A stretch of DNA of 64,000 bases. Source: Pantoea cypripedii (GTDB lineage Bacteria > Pseudomonadota > Gammaproteobacteria > Enterobacterales > Enterobacteriaceae). Below are positions 55,961 to 64,000 of the stretch, in pieces. The notes below the pieces were generated by a model. That model was given only the letters and a program-made list of their open reading frames with translations, was not told the DNA's origin and ran no database searches. Position 1 is the first letter of the stretch. Every line of letters begins with the position of its first letter. The position numbers and the translations under genes are program-made. The DNA is taken from positions 62,001-126,000 of the forward strand of contig NZ_MLJI01000003.1 in NCBI RefSeq assembly GCF_002095535.1, in the 5' to 3' direction.

Positions 55961-56224
55961 TCATTCATCGCTAATCTCTTTAATCAGTTTGTTAAGGAAC
56001 TGATCACCCTCCATTGAGCGACCATCCGCAATATCGGCTTCAGCGCGAGCCAGTTTTTCGCGTAGCACCTGTAGCTTCAATGTCTCTATCTGGTCGTATT
56101 CCTCAGCGGACATAACGACAGCTACACGCTTGCCATGTTTACTGATCTCAACAGGTTCACGTTGTGCTTTCATAAGCAACTCGCCAAATTGAGTTTTAGC
56201 TACCTGAGCGGTAATGGTTTCCAT
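55961..56224 (-). CDS. Phd/YefM-family antitoxin, apparently orphan
   Basis: 87 residues from the ATG at 56224, with AAGG upstream. The Phd fold reads METITAQVAKTQFGELLMKAQREPVEISKHGKRVAVVMSAEEY. The remaining part is a charged helix. Only 76 bp remain before the convergent kinase stop, so no toxin follows, and the gene upstream is a LysR regulator. Either the toxin was lost or it acts on a distant partner. Confidence 0.88.
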   Translation of the reverse strand: METITAQVAKTQFGELLMKAQREPVEISKHGKRVAVVMSAEEYDQIETLKLQVLREKLARAEADIADGRSMEGDQFLNKLIKEISDE

Positions 56225-56293
56225 AACGCACCTTTTAATCACAATGGTCAGCGAAGATAAATCTCCAGCCTAAGCTGGCGATAAAATGTGCCG

Positions 56294-57178
56294 CTACGCC
56301 AGCTTCTGCTGCAAAAACGCCATAAACACCCGGTTGACCTCGCTGCGCTGGCGATGTTGCGGATAGAGCGCATTCAGGCTGAGCGAAGAGGGGTGCCAGT
56401 CATCCAGCACGGTGATCAGATCACCACTGGCGAGGGCGGGGGCAACGATAAATTCCGGTAGCAGGATCAACCCCAGCCCGGCAATTGCCGCATCGCGCAG
56501 CATTTCACCGTTATTGCTGACCATCGGCCCCTGTACGTTAATCACCTCACGCTTTTCCCCCTGAAACAGTTCCCAGCCGGTCTGACTTTCGCGACCGTAG
56601 CGCAGGCAGGCATGATCCAGCAAATCTTCCGGACGACGCGGCGCATCGGCTCCTTGCAGGTAGCTGGGGCTGGCGCAGATCACCCGGCGGAACTCCCCCA
56701 GCTTTTTGGCGATCAGCGTGGAGTCGGGCAATGTGCCGATACGAATCGCCATATCGAAGCCTTCGCCAATCATATCCACATAACGGTCCGCCAGTTCGAC
56801 CTGGAATTGCAGCGCCGGATGCATACTGAGAAATTCAGCGATAAACGGCGACAGATGGCTGATGCCGAACGACATCGGCACGCTGAGACGAAAACTGCCC
56901 TGTAAAACCTGGCGGCGTCCTGACACCGCCAGCTCCGCCTCCTGCACATCATCAAGAATGCGCTGTGCATGGCGGGCAAACAGCTGGCCGTTATCCGTCA
57001 CTGACAACTTACGCGTGTTGCGATTGAGCAGGCGTGCGCCGAGCGTTTCTTCCAGCGCGGCGATGCGGCGGCTGACATATTGTTTGGAAAGCAGCAGCTG
57101 TTCTGCGGCGGCGGTAAAGTTGCCGGCTTTAATCACGGCGACATAAATGCGGAGGTCGTCTATCTGCATATTGTCCAC
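56294..57178 (-). CDS. LysR-family regulator
   Basis: 294 residues. N-terminal HTH (AGNFTAAAEQLLLSKQYVSRRIAALEE, about 16-42), then the periplasmic-binding-like effector domain. Divergent from the pirin gene with 114 bp between, the usual arrangement for the regulator of the neighbouring gene. Of the CrgA/YafC-like subgroup by general look. Confidence 0.9.
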   Translation of the reverse strand: MDNMQIDDLRIYVAVIKAGNFTAAAEQLLLSKQYVSRRIAALEETLGARLLNRNTRKLSVTDNGQLFARHAQRILDDVQEAELAVSGRRQVLQGSFRLSVPMSFGISHLSPFIAEFLSMHPALQFQVELADRYVDMIGEGFDMAIRIGTLPDSTLIAKKLGEFRRVICASPSYLQGADAPRRPEDLLDHACLRYGRESQTGWELFQGEKREVINVQGPMVSNNGEMLRDAAIAGLGLILLPEFIVAPALASGDLITVLDDWHPSSLSLNALYPQHRQRSEVNRVFMAFLQQKLA

Positions 57179-57198
57179 TTATTGGTGACGGTCATTGT

Positions 57199-57213
57199 CA
57201 ATGCAACACATTG
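57199..57213. promoter_or_regulatory. LysR-type palindrome in the LysR/pirin intergenic region
   Basis: CAATG-CAACA-CATTG, 15 bp with dyad symmetry, 20 bases from the LysR start. The size and position fit a LysR autoregulatory site. Confidence 0.45.
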
Positions 57214-57292
57214 TTGGGCGATTCAGTTTACGTATACTGAGTCACATCAGGAAGCAATATCGTCTTCCGCCAACAAATTTGAGGAGCAGACC

Positions 57293-58018
57293 ATGATTGA
57301 ACAAAGACTGTCAGCCCAGCGCGGCCTCGGTGACCACGGCTGGTTGAACTCACGCCACACGTTTTCTTTTGCCAACTACTGGGATCCGAAACAAACCGGT
57401 TTCTCCGATTTGCTGGTGATTAACGATGACCGTGTTGCGCCGGGACGGGGTTTTGGTGCCCACCCGCACAGCAACATGGAAATCATCTCCTATGTGCTGG
57501 AAGGGGCGCTGGAGCATAAAGATTCCATGGGCACCGGTTCGGTGATTGTCCCCGGTGATGTGCAGCTGATGAGTGCCGGTAGCGGCGTAACGCACAGCGA
57601 GTTTAACCACTCGAAAGCGGACAACGTCCATTTCCTGCAAATCTGGATCGTTCCGGCAGAACGCGGCACGCAGCCAGGTTACCAGCAGGTATCGGTGGCG
57701 GAAAACGACAAACGTGGTCAGCTGCGCCTGATTGTTTCCCCGCAGGGTGATGAAGGTTCACTGAGCGTGCGTCAGGACATCCGCATCTATGCCGGGTTGT
57801 TTAACGGTGCAGAACAGCAGACCTTCACGCTGGATGCCGATCGCTACGCCTACATTCATGTGGCACGCGGCAGCATTGAAGTGAATGGTGTGGTGTTCAA
57901 CGAAGGTGACGGTGCGCGTGTACGTAACGAAACCGCGCTGCAATTCGCCAACGGTAAAGACGCGGAAGTGCTGTTGTTTGACCTGCGTCCGCTGGAAGTG
58001 AATCACCCGCAGCGTTAA
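57293..58018 (+). CDS. Pirin-family protein (YhhW-like, quercetinase type)
   Basis: 241 residues from the ATG at 57293, with GAGGAG upstream. Metal ligands H57, H59, H101 and E103 are at the same positions as in E. coli YhhW, which has quercetin 2,3-dioxygenase activity. Bicupin fold, cytoplasmic. Flavonoid breakdown would suit a plant-associated bacterium. Probably controlled by the divergent LysR protein. Confidence 0.92.
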   Translation: MIEQRLSAQRGLGDHGWLNSRHTFSFANYWDPKQTGFSDLLVINDDRVAPGRGFGAHPHSNMEIISYVLEGALEHKDSMGTGSVIVPGDVQLMSAGSGVTHSEFNHSKADNVHFLQIWIVPAERGTQPGYQQVSVAENDKRGQLRLIVSPQGDEGSLSVRQDIRIYAGLFNGAEQQTFTLDADRYAYIHVARGSIEVNGVVFNEGDGARVRNETALQFANGKDAEVLLFDLRPLEVNHPQR

Positions 58019-58027
58019 GCAGAGAAG

Positions 58028-58050
58028 GGGAGGCCTGAGTGCCTCCCTTT
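58028..58050 (+). terminator. Terminator after the pirin gene
   Basis: 7-bp GC-rich stem (58028-58034 with 58041-58047), six-base loop and a short TTT tail. It lies 9 bp after the stop codon. The T-run is weak. Confidence 0.7.
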
Positions 58051-58306
58051 AGTTGTGCCAGCAAATCCTCATTGCCACCCCCGTACCTTCCTGCCCTTTT
58101 ACGGGCGTAAGACACACCATAAAATAATCACGCCAAATACGCACACCAGGATGGCGGAAATCACTGAATCAGCACACATAATTTTCCTGCCAGACGTTGT
58201 TTCTATTAATCCAGATCTTGAGAGCATACCAGGCAATCGTGGAGAAAAGCGCATGATGCTGAAACAGGAGATTTTGAAAGGTTAGGCTTTGTTGCGGAGC
58301 TGATGC
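58051..58306. other. Gene-free leader region upstream of the thiamine promoter
   Basis: About 250 bp between the pirin terminator and the thiamine promoter. A 76-codon frame (58055-58285) is present but has no ribosome site and no recognisable product, so nothing is called. Confidence 0.5.
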
Positions 58307-58335
58307 TTGACGAAGTCAGACGACTGCAATACAAA
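58307..58335 (+). promoter_or_regulatory. Predicted promoter of the thiamine operon
   Basis: TTGACG (58307-58312) and TACAAA (58330-58335) with a 17-bp spacer. Start of transcription would be near 58341, right at the 5' edge of the riboswitch. Confidence 0.6.
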
Positions 58336-58340
58336 TAGAC

Positions 58341-58444
58341 GCGTCGGGGGAGTCTCGCCAGAGAGACTGAGAGGCTAAAAGCGCATTGCGCGGCTTAGCG
58401 ACCCTTTGAACCTGACCCAGTTGATACTGGCGTAGGAAGACTGA
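58341..58444 (+). promoter_or_regulatory. TPP riboswitch (THI element)
   Basis: The conserved CTGAGA (58367-58372) and ACCCTTTGAACCTGA (58401-58415) words are present at proper spacing, with pairing arms around GGGGGAGTC and the GGAAGACT end. It binds thiamine pyrophosphate and lowers expression of thiO-S-G-F and the transporter. A second hairpin (58521-58540) lies between it and the thiO start. Confidence 0.97.
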
Positions 58445-58520
58445 CAACCTGCAACGCAGGCTGTCTGGCAGCGGGGCGTTTCCGTGCAACGTATGCTATT
58501 TCCCTTCTCCTGTATCCGGG

Positions 58521-58540
58521 TCTCAGTACAACTACTGAGA
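58521..58540 (+). promoter_or_regulatory. Hairpin between TPP riboswitch and thiO
   Basis: TCTCAGT/ACTGAGA arms with a six-base loop, no T-run. It may be part of the expression platform. Its ACTGAGAGG arm repeats the aptamer's own conserved word, so it could pair in an alternative fold. Confidence 0.4.
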
Positions 58541-58582
58541 GGCCGATATGCAATCTCCTGTTTCTTTTCTGGTATGTCCGTT

Positions 58583-59527
58583 ATGAGTCGCTGGTCGGTT
58601 ATTGGCGGCGGTGTGACGGGCCTGTGCGTGGCGACCCTGTTAGCGGAACGCGGTGAGCAGATCGAAGTGATTGTCGATGCGAACCGCACGCCGGCATCCT
58701 GGTTCGCGGGCGGTATGCTGGCGCCCTGGTGTGAAGCCGAAAGTGCGCCGCGTGCGGTGATTGATCTTGGTCAGCACGCCGCCGCGTGGTGGCAGCAACG
58801 GGTCAGCAGCGTCGAACATCAGGGGACGCTGGTGGTGGCACCCGTGCGTGATAGCCAGGAGTTGAACCGCTTTGCCCGCATGACGGAACAGCATCAATGG
58901 GTGGACCCCGCCGAAGTGGAACCGGCACTGGCCGGTCGTTTCGCGCGGGGTTTATTTTTCTCGCAGGAAGCCCATCTTGATCCGCGTTTGGCGCTGGCTG
59001 AGATGCGGGAAAAATTACAGCAGCGTGGCGTGATGTTTCACAGCGGCAAAGCCTCCGGGCAAGTGATTGATTGCCGTGGCATTCATGCGGCTTCTGAGCT
59101 GCCGCGACTGCGCGCGGTGCGCGGCGAAATGCTGATTTTGCACAGCGATGAGGTGCAGTTTTCACGACCGATTCGTCTGCTGCATCCGCGTTTTCCCTGC
59201 TATCTGGTGCCACGCCGTGGCGGCCACTTTATGCTCGGGGCCACCATGGTAGAAAGCCATGATGCCAGTCCCATCAGCGCGCGTGCCATGATGGAGCTGC
59301 TCAGCGCGGCTTATACCCTCCATCCCGCACTTGCCGAATCCCGCATTATCGAAAACGCCAGCGGCCTGCGTCCGGCGTATCCGGCCAATTTGCCGGAAAT
59401 CCACTATCAAAATGACACTTTTTATCTGAACGGCATGTATCGCCATGGCTTCCTGCTGGCACCGCTGATGGCGGAACAGCTGATGCAACGCCTGTCTGAG
59501 GAAAACTTTTATGAACATTCAGCTTAA
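58583..59527 (+). CDS. thiO: Glycine oxidase, thiamine thiazole synthesis
   Basis: 314 residues. FAD motif GGGVTG at 8-13. Oxidises glycine to the imine needed by ThiG for the thiazole ring. It replaces the ThiH route of E. coli. I take the ATG at 58583 (MSRWSVIGGG); the ATG at 58574 adds three residues. No strong Shine-Dalgarno. Overlaps thiS by 17 bp. The first gene behind the TPP riboswitch, typical of the Pantoea thiOSGF operon. Confidence 0.93.
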   Translation: MSRWSVIGGGVTGLCVATLLAERGEQIEVIVDANRTPASWFAGGMLAPWCEAESAPRAVIDLGQHAAAWWQQRVSSVEHQGTLVVAPVRDSQELNRFARMTEQHQWVDPAEVEPALAGRFARGLFFSQEAHLDPRLALAEMREKLQQRGVMFHSGKASGQVIDCRGIHAASELPRLRAVRGEMLILHSDEVQFSRPIRLLHPRFPCYLVPRRGGHFMLGATMVESHDASPISARAMMELLSAAYTLHPALAESRIIENASGLRPAYPANLPEIHYQNDTFYLNGMYRHGFLLAPLMAEQLMQRLSEENFYEHSA

Positions 59528-59708
59528 TGGTCGCCAGGTGCTGACTGCCGCCAGCACCCTGAGCGAGTTGCTACGCGAGCAGCAAATTGATGCTGCCTGC
59601 GTTGCCACCGCATTTAACGGCATGTTTGTGCCCAGAACACAGTACGACAGCCAGCGGCTGGAAGAAGGCTGTCAGCTGGAAGTGTTATCACCGATGCAGG
59701 GAGGCTAA
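59511..59708 (+). CDS. thiS: Sulfur carrier protein ThiS
   Basis: 65 residues with the essential C-terminal Gly-Gly. Ubiquitin-like fold. ThiF adenylates the tail and it is converted to a thiocarboxylate that donates sulfur to the thiazole. Normal length. Confidence 0.95.
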   Translation: MNIQLNGRQVLTAASTLSELLREQQIDAACVATAFNGMFVPRTQYDSQRLEEGCQLEVLSPMQGG

Positions 59709-59711
59709 ATC

Positions 59712-60470
59712 ATGTTTTACGGCTTTGAACCACAATCACGGTTTTTACTGGGCACAGCGGGTTATCCCTCCCCGGCGATTCTGCAACAGGCGATTGTCGC
59801 CTCGGGCAGTGAAATCATCACCGTCAGCCTGCGACGTGAAGGCGTCGCCGGTGCGGCGTTTCGCGAGTTGCTGGCGCAGCTGGATAGGCGCGTGCTGCCG
59901 AACACCGCCGGTTGTCATACGGTGCAGGAAGCGGTGACCACTGCGCATATGGCGCGCGAATTATTCAACACGCCATGGATCAAGCTGGAGGTGATCGGCC
60001 ATGCCGATACGCTGCAACCGGATCCGTTCGCGCTGGTGGAAGCGGCGCGCATTCTGTGCGCCGATGGCTTCCAGGTTTTCCCTTACACCACGGAAGACCT
60101 GATCGTGGGTGAAAAATTGCTGGAGGCAGGTTGCGAAGTGCTGATGCCGTGGGGCGCGCCTATTGGTTCCGGCCAGGGGCTGCGCAATATCGATGGTTTG
60201 CGCGCGATGCGTGCCTGGTTCAAAGATATCCCGCTGATCATAGATGCGGGAATCGGTGCGCCCTCACAGGCAGCACAGGCGATGGAGCTGGGCTTTGATG
60301 CGGTATTGCTGAATACCGCGGTGGCAAAAGCAGGGGATCCGGTGCTGATGGCGACGGCGTTCCGTCAGGCCATTGAGGCCGGGAAAGCGGCGCGCGACGG
60401 CGGGTTGATGGAAAAACGCGATATGGCGGTGCCTTCGACCCCGGTTTTTGGTCTGGCGAATCTTTGCTGA
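59712..60470 (+). CDS. thiG: Thiazole synthase
   Basis: 252 residues. TIM barrel with Schiff-base lysine K91 in WIKLEVIG. C-terminal phosphate-binding [17 protein letters not shown] and [13 protein letters not shown] are conserved. Makes the thiazole from deoxyxylulose phosphate, the ThiO product and ThiS-thiocarboxylate. Begins 3 bp after thiS. Confidence 0.96.
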   Translation: MFYGFEPQSRFLLGTAGYPSPAILQQAIVASGSEIITVSLRREGVAGAAFRELLAQLDRRVLPNTAGCHTVQEAVTTAHMARELFNTPWIKLEVIGHADTLQPDPFALVEAARILCADGFQVFPYTTEDLIVGEKLLEAGCEVLMPWGAPIGSGQGLRNIDGLRAMRAWFKDIPLIIDAGIGAPSQAAQAMELGFDAVLLNTAVAKAGDPVLMATAFRQAIEAGKAARDGGLMEKRDMAVPSTPVFGLANLC

Positions 60471-60481
60471 GGAGAATCCCG

Positions 60482-61450
60482 ATGGATCGCTATCAACGTC
60501 AGACGATGTTGCCGGAGATTGGTGAGCAGGGTCAGCTGCGGCTGGCCGGGGCGCGGGTGCTGGTGGTGGGGGCAGGTGGACTGGGTTCGACGCTGCTACC
60601 GCTGCTGGTGGGAGCGGGCGTGGGTTTTATCCGCCTGTACGACGACGATACGGTGGCGCTGCATAATCTGCATCGCCAAACGCTGTTTGACATGGAGGAT
60701 GTGCAGCAATCGAAAGTCGCCAGCGCGCAACGTGCGCTGTTACGGCGAAATCCACAGGTGCAGGTGGAACCAGTACCGCAGCCGCTGATTGCCAGCAATG
60801 TGCAGCAGGCACTCAGCAACATCGATCTGGTTATCGATGCGGCAGATAACTTTGCCGTCACTTATCAGCTATCGGATGCCTGCCACCCCGCAGGGATACC
60901 GTTGATCAGTGCCTCGGTGTTAGGGCGTCAGGGCTACGTGGGCGGATTTTGTGGCGCGGCCCCCAGCTATCGCGCGGTGTTCCCGCAGCTACCCACTTCT
61001 GCGGCGAACTGCAACACCGCCGGGGTGATGGGACCCGCAGTGGCGACACTCGGCGCGATGCAGGCGCAAATGGCGCTGAGCGTATTGCTGGGCCTGGAGC
61101 CTTCACCGCTCGGTTGCCTGGTGAACTGTGACTTTGTGCACTGGCACTTTCGCCAGTTCCGCTTCGATCGGGCGGCGGAGCCGGATCAACCCTGGGTGCC
61201 GTTTATTGATACCCAGCTACTCACCGCGGAGGACTGCATTGTGGAACTGCGCAGCCGCGAAGAAGCACCGGTCAGTGTGGCAGCATCGGCACAGCGCATC
61301 CTGCCGCAACAGCTTGACGCATGGCAACCCCCGCAAGGCCAGCGCATTGTACTGGTCTGCGCCAGTGGCATTCGCGCGGCGCAGGCCGCCACCGCGCTGG
61401 CGCAGCGCGGTTGTGCGCAGCTGGCCATTCTGGCAGCGAATCGCCCATGA
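60482..61450 (+). CDS. thiF: ThiS adenylyltransferase with C-terminal rhodanese-like extension
   Basis: 322 residues from the ATG at 60482, with GAGGAG upstream. E1-like ATP site GAGGLG (30-35), HNLHRQ (61-66) with R65, D119/D122 and C177 are present. The zinc cysteines usual in MoeB/ThiF proteins (CxxC near 160 and 230) are absent: the segments read PSYRAVF and RFDRAAEPD. Residues about 250-322 form a rhodanese-like domain with loop CASGIR (293-298), so one protein may both adenylate ThiS and carry persulfide sulfur. The stop overlaps the next start as ATGA. Confidence 0.93.
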   Translation: MDRYQRQTMLPEIGEQGQLRLAGARVLVVGAGGLGSTLLPLLVGAGVGFIRLYDDDTVALHNLHRQTLFDMEDVQQSKVASAQRALLRRNPQVQVEPVPQPLIASNVQQALSNIDLVIDAADNFAVTYQLSDACHPAGIPLISASVLGRQGYVGGFCGAAPSYRAVFPQLPTSAANCNTAGVMGPAVATLGAMQAQMALSVLLGLEPSPLGCLVNCDFVHWHFRQFRFDRAAEPDQPWVPFIDTQLLTAEDCIVELRSREEAPVSVAASAQRILPQQLDAWQPPQGQRIVLVCASGIRAAQAATALAQRGCAQLAILAANRP

Positions 61451-62166
61451 ACCAGGATATTACGCTGCACGATCTCGGCTTTAGCTGGGGATCACAACCG
61501 CTGTGCCAGCAGCTGAATTTGCGGCTGCGTGGCGGCAAAACCACGGTGATGCTGGGGCGCAGTGGCATCGGCAAAAGTACGCTGCTGCGGCTGGTGGCGG
61601 GCCTGCTCCAGCCACAGCAGGGGCGCATCACTGGTGTTGCGGCCAGCGTGGCCTGGATGGGGCAACAGGATTTGCTCTATCCGTGGCTTTCGGTGCTGGA
61701 TAACGTGATGCTGGCGGCGCGTTTGAATCGTGACAAACCCGATCCTGAACGCGCACGACATCTGCTGGAGCAGGTCAAATTGGAGCAAGTTGCTCATGCC
61801 CGGCCTGATACCCTGTCGGGAGGTATGCGTCAGCGTGTGGCGCTGGCTCGCACCCTTTACGCGCAACGGGATGTGGTGCTGATGGACGAACCCTTCGCCA
61901 CGCTTGATGTGATGACCAAACTCAGCCTGCAAACCCTGACGGCGACCCTGTTACAAGGCAAAACGGTGCTGCTGGTGACACACGATCCGCTGGAAGCCTG
62001 CCGCATGGCCGATGACATTCTGCTGCTCAGTGGTCAGCCGTTGCGCGTTGAACACTGGCCGGTGCCAGATGGGATGGCACCTCGCCCGCTCGACGATCCC
62101 GACCTGTTGCTGGCGCAGGGCCATCTCTTTACCCGATTGAATCAAGATGAAAAAGAATCTGTTTAG
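61447..62166 (+). CDS. thiZ: Thiamine-precursor ABC transporter ATP-binding protein (ThiZ-like)
   Basis: 239 residues. Walker A GRSGIGKST (37-45), signature LSGGMRQR and the VLMDEPFATLD Walker B. It falls in the nitrate/taurine/pyrimidine-precursor group. Coupled to thiF and overlapping the permease by 20 bp. The TPP-controlled operon and the binding protein type point to hydroxymethylpyrimidine or formylaminopyrimidine uptake. Confidence 0.85.
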   Translation: MNQDITLHDLGFSWGSQPLCQQLNLRLRGGKTTVMLGRSGIGKSTLLRLVAGLLQPQQGRITGVAASVAWMGQQDLLYPWLSVLDNVMLAARLNRDKPDPERARHLLEQVKLEQVAHARPDTLSGGMRQRVALARTLYAQRDVVLMDEPFATLDVMTKLSLQTLTATLLQGKTVLLVTHDPLEACRMADDILLLSGQPLRVEHWPVPDGMAPRPLDDPDLLLAQGHLFTRLNQDEKESV

Positions 62167-62884
62167 CGCCGTCTATCTGCTGGCGGTGTTGCTGTGCGGC
62201 TGGCTGCTGGCGCTGCGCAGTGGCGTGCCGAAATTTCTGCTGCCTTCACCTGAGGCGGTGCTGGAAGCCTTGTGGGTACACCGTCAGCTGTTGTGGCATC
62301 ACATGCTGTACACGCTGGCGGAGATTGTGCTGGCGTTGCTGCTGGGTGTCGGTGCGGGCGTGATATTGGCGGTGTTGATGGCCGCCAGCATCACATTGCG
62401 GCGTTTGTTATTTCCGCTGGTTACTGCCAGCCAGGCGATTCCGGTGTTTGCGCTGGCTCCGCTGCTGGTGCTGTGGCTGGGGTTTGGCATCGCGTCCAAA
62501 GTGGTGGTGGCGGCGTTGATCCTGTTCTTCCCGCTGTGCCTGTCGTTGTTTGACGGCCTGTGCCGTACCCCGCCGGGCTGGCTGGAACTGGCACAAACCC
62601 TGAATTCTTCACGTTTTCATATTTTCTGGCAGGTACGCTGGCCAGCCGCGTTGCCGCAGTTCTTCTCCGGTTTGCAGATGGCGGTGGTGCTGGCCCCGAT
62701 TGGTGTGGTGATTGGCGAATGGGTTGGTGCCAGCGAAGGACTGGGCTACCTGATGATGCAGTCTAATGCCCGGCTGGAAACCGCCACCAGCTTTGCCGCG
62801 TTGTTGTTGTTACTGATTCTGGCGTTGTTGCTGTCCGGTAGCGTCGCCCTGATGCGCAAGAAAACTCTCTGGCACTTAACCTAA
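62147..62884 (+). CDS. thiX: Thiamine-precursor ABC transporter permease (ThiX-like)
   Basis: 245 residues, six helices. The first segment (LRSGVPKFLLPSPEAVLEAL) is typical of SsuC/TauC/ThiX permeases. The EAA-like loop LELAQTLNSSRFHIFWQVRWPAALP is the docking site for the ATPase. Confidence 0.87.
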   Translation: MKKNLFSAVYLLAVLLCGWLLALRSGVPKFLLPSPEAVLEALWVHRQLLWHHMLYTLAEIVLALLLGVGAGVILAVLMAASITLRRLLFPLVTASQAIPVFALAPLLVLWLGFGIASKVVVAALILFFPLCLSLFDGLCRTPPGWLELAQTLNSSRFHIFWQVRWPAALPQFFSGLQMAVVLAPIGVVIGEWVGASEGLGYLMMQSNARLETATSFAALLLLLILALLLSGSVALMRKKTLWHLT

Positions 62885-62893
62885 GGATGCACT

Positions 62894-63829
62894 TTGAACA
62901 CCCTACGTACCGCGATCACCGCCTTGCTGCTGCTGGCTACCACCAGCGTCGCCCAGGCCAATGAAAAGGTTCGTCTGCTGCTCGATTGGTTTGTGAACCC
63001 TAACCATGCGGCCATTTTTGCCGCGCAATACAGCGGCGCATTTAAAAAAGAAGGGCTGGATGTGGAGATGATCGCCCCCGCCGATTCGGCCTCCGTCCCC
63101 TTGCTGCTGGCGGCAGGCAAGGCTGATCTTGCTATCAGCTATCAACCGCAGCTGTACACGCTGGTGGATAAAGATGTGCCGGTCATCCGCGTGGGTACGC
63201 TGATCAATCAACCGCTGAATACCCTGACCACGGTCTCCCCGGACATTCACTCGCTGAAGGATTTTGCCGGGAAATCGCTCGGTTATGCCATTCCGGGGTT
63301 TGAGGATGTGGCGATTCGCAACATGCTGAAATCCCAGGGTGTTGATGCCGACTCGGTCAAACTGATCAACCTGAATATGGATGCGGAGTCTGCGCTGCTG
63401 ACACATAAAATTGACGGAGCAATGACGGTGTATCGCAACTATGAGTTGTTGGATCTGAAAAATAAGGGCGCGAACCCGGTGGTATTTAAGCCGGAAGATT
63501 TCGGTGTCCCGGCTTACGACGAATTGATCATCCTGGCAAACCAGAAAACGGCGGCGCAGGACAAACGCATCCCGGCCTTTTTACGCGGTCTGGATGCCGG
63601 TGTCGCCTGGCTGCGTGCCCATCCGCAACAGGCCTGGCAGGCATTCATTAAGCAATATCCTGAGCTGAACACACCGCTGAATCATCAGGCGTGGCAGGCA
63701 ACGTTGCCGTATTTCGCCAGCCATAGCGCAACGCTGGATACGCAACGCTACCAGGCTTTTGCTGAATATATGAAAGCTAATGGCTTAATCCAGCAGGTGG
63801 CACCAATGGCAAGGTATTCGTTGCCATAA
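62894..63829 (+). CDS. thiY: Pyrimidine-precursor binding protein (ThiY/NMT1-like)
   Basis: 311 residues from a TTG at 62894 with AAGGA six bases upstream. The nearest ATG (62887) is out of frame. Signal peptide of about 22 residues ending AQA. LLLDWFVNPNHAAIFAAQ is the NMT1/THI5-like start that binds the pyrimidine ring. It captures hydroxymethylpyrimidine-type thiamine precursors for the ThiZ/X-like transporter. Last gene before a terminator. Confidence 0.88.
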   Translation: MNTLRTAITALLLLATTSVAQANEKVRLLLDWFVNPNHAAIFAAQYSGAFKKEGLDVEMIAPADSASVPLLLAAGKADLAISYQPQLYTLVDKDVPVIRVGTLINQPLNTLTTVSPDIHSLKDFAGKSLGYAIPGFEDVAIRNMLKSQGVDADSVKLINLNMDAESALLTHKIDGAMTVYRNYELLDLKNKGANPVVFKPEDFGVPAYDELIILANQKTAAQDKRIPAFLRGLDAGVAWLRAHPQQAWQAFIKQYPELNTPLNHQAWQATLPYFASHSATLDTQRYQAFAEYMKANGLIQQVAPMARYSLP

Positions 63830-63847
63830 CCTGTTGCTGACTCCCCA

Positions 63848-63874
63848 GGCGGCGGTAAAATCGCCGCCTTTTTT
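63848..63874 (+). terminator. Terminator of the thiamine operon
   Basis: 7-bp GC stem (63848-63854 with 63862-63868), seven-base loop and six T. It closes the 5.5-kb TPP-regulated operon. Confidence 0.9.
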
Positions 63875-64000
63875 GCATTGCGTGCGGCGCAGGGGCTGAA
63901 CGGGGGCTGAATTCGGATAATACTGGAATTGTGTGACTGTCATCACTGATAGCCGCGCGCTAAAATACGCCTTTATCTTTCAGAAAAAGGTTTTTCGTCA

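Noticed and set aside
58055..58285. 76-codon frame before the thiamine promoter
   Set aside because: No Shine-Dalgarno, no recognisable product, and it starts just after the pirin terminator.

Overview
The window looks like a stretch of a large accessory replicon from a Pantoea-type member of the Erwiniaceae. This is inferred from the pairing of a carotenoid cluster (crtE-Y-I-B with convergent crtZ) and a riboswitch-controlled thiOSGF thiamine operon, which together are a known hallmark of the Large Pantoea Plasmid (LPP-1) family. The enterobacterial character of nearly every gene and a canonical ERIC repeat agree with this. No replication, transfer, transposase, phage, tRNA, rRNA or CRISPR feature was seen, so plasmid location is not proven.

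Left part (1-5.4 kb): the start of a CynX/NimT-like transporter runs off the left edge. It is followed by an AbiEi/AbiEii-like toxin-antitoxin pair with a palindrome in its promoter, then a solitary 827-codon gene for an unrecognised protein with a zinc-metalloprotease HELGH motif, a low-complexity N-terminus and a basic nuclear-localisation-like stretch. This is the most novel-looking gene in the window.

Pigment (5.4-10.5 kb): crtE, crtY, crtI and crtB are translationally coupled through 4-bp overlaps, and crtZ faces them. crtX and idi, usually present in Pantoea clusters, are missing, so free zeaxanthin is the predicted end product. Next come three stand-alone oxidoreductases (10.7-14.0 kb).

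D-Ala-D-Ala/peptide uptake (14.2-21.1 kb): an RpiR-type regulator, a VanX/DdpX dipeptidase and a complete five-gene peptide ABC transporter form one operon. From 21.4 to 27.4 kb lie a small DNA-binding protein, a three-gene unit (unknown protein, IscS-like cysteine desulfurase, MFS exporter) and an XRE/MmyB-like regulator divergent from a DHA2 exporter. A full-length BamA paralogue follows (27.6-30.1 kb) with an ERIC element and a terminator.

Sugar uptake (30.4-36.9 kb): a CUT1 sugar ABC transporter with a PfkB kinase is divergent from a ROK repressor, with a perfect AT-rich inverted repeat between them. Next are a dienelactone hydrolase, a small exported DUF1471 protein and an exported FGE-fold protein paired with a small exported protein (36.9-39.5 kb).

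Duplicated mqo (39.7-45.4 kb): a truncated, frameshifted copy of the malate:quinone oxidoreductase gene and the intact gene form ~0.8-kb direct repeats. They bracket a Mop-domain protein, yaiL, an RluA-like pseudouridine synthase and a DUF1203 protein. Two copies of a modular palindromic repeat of about 125 bp, in opposite orientation, lie at 14.04 and 46.4 kb.

Right part (45.6-63.8 kb): acyltransferases come first. Then a peptide-type ABC system with an MlrC (M81) protein, a ROK regulator and a ROK sugar kinase, an orphan Phd-type antitoxin, and a LysR regulator divergent from a pirin. The window ends with a TPP riboswitch followed by thiO-thiS-thiG-thiF and a ThiZ/X/Y-like pyrimidine-precursor ABC transporter.
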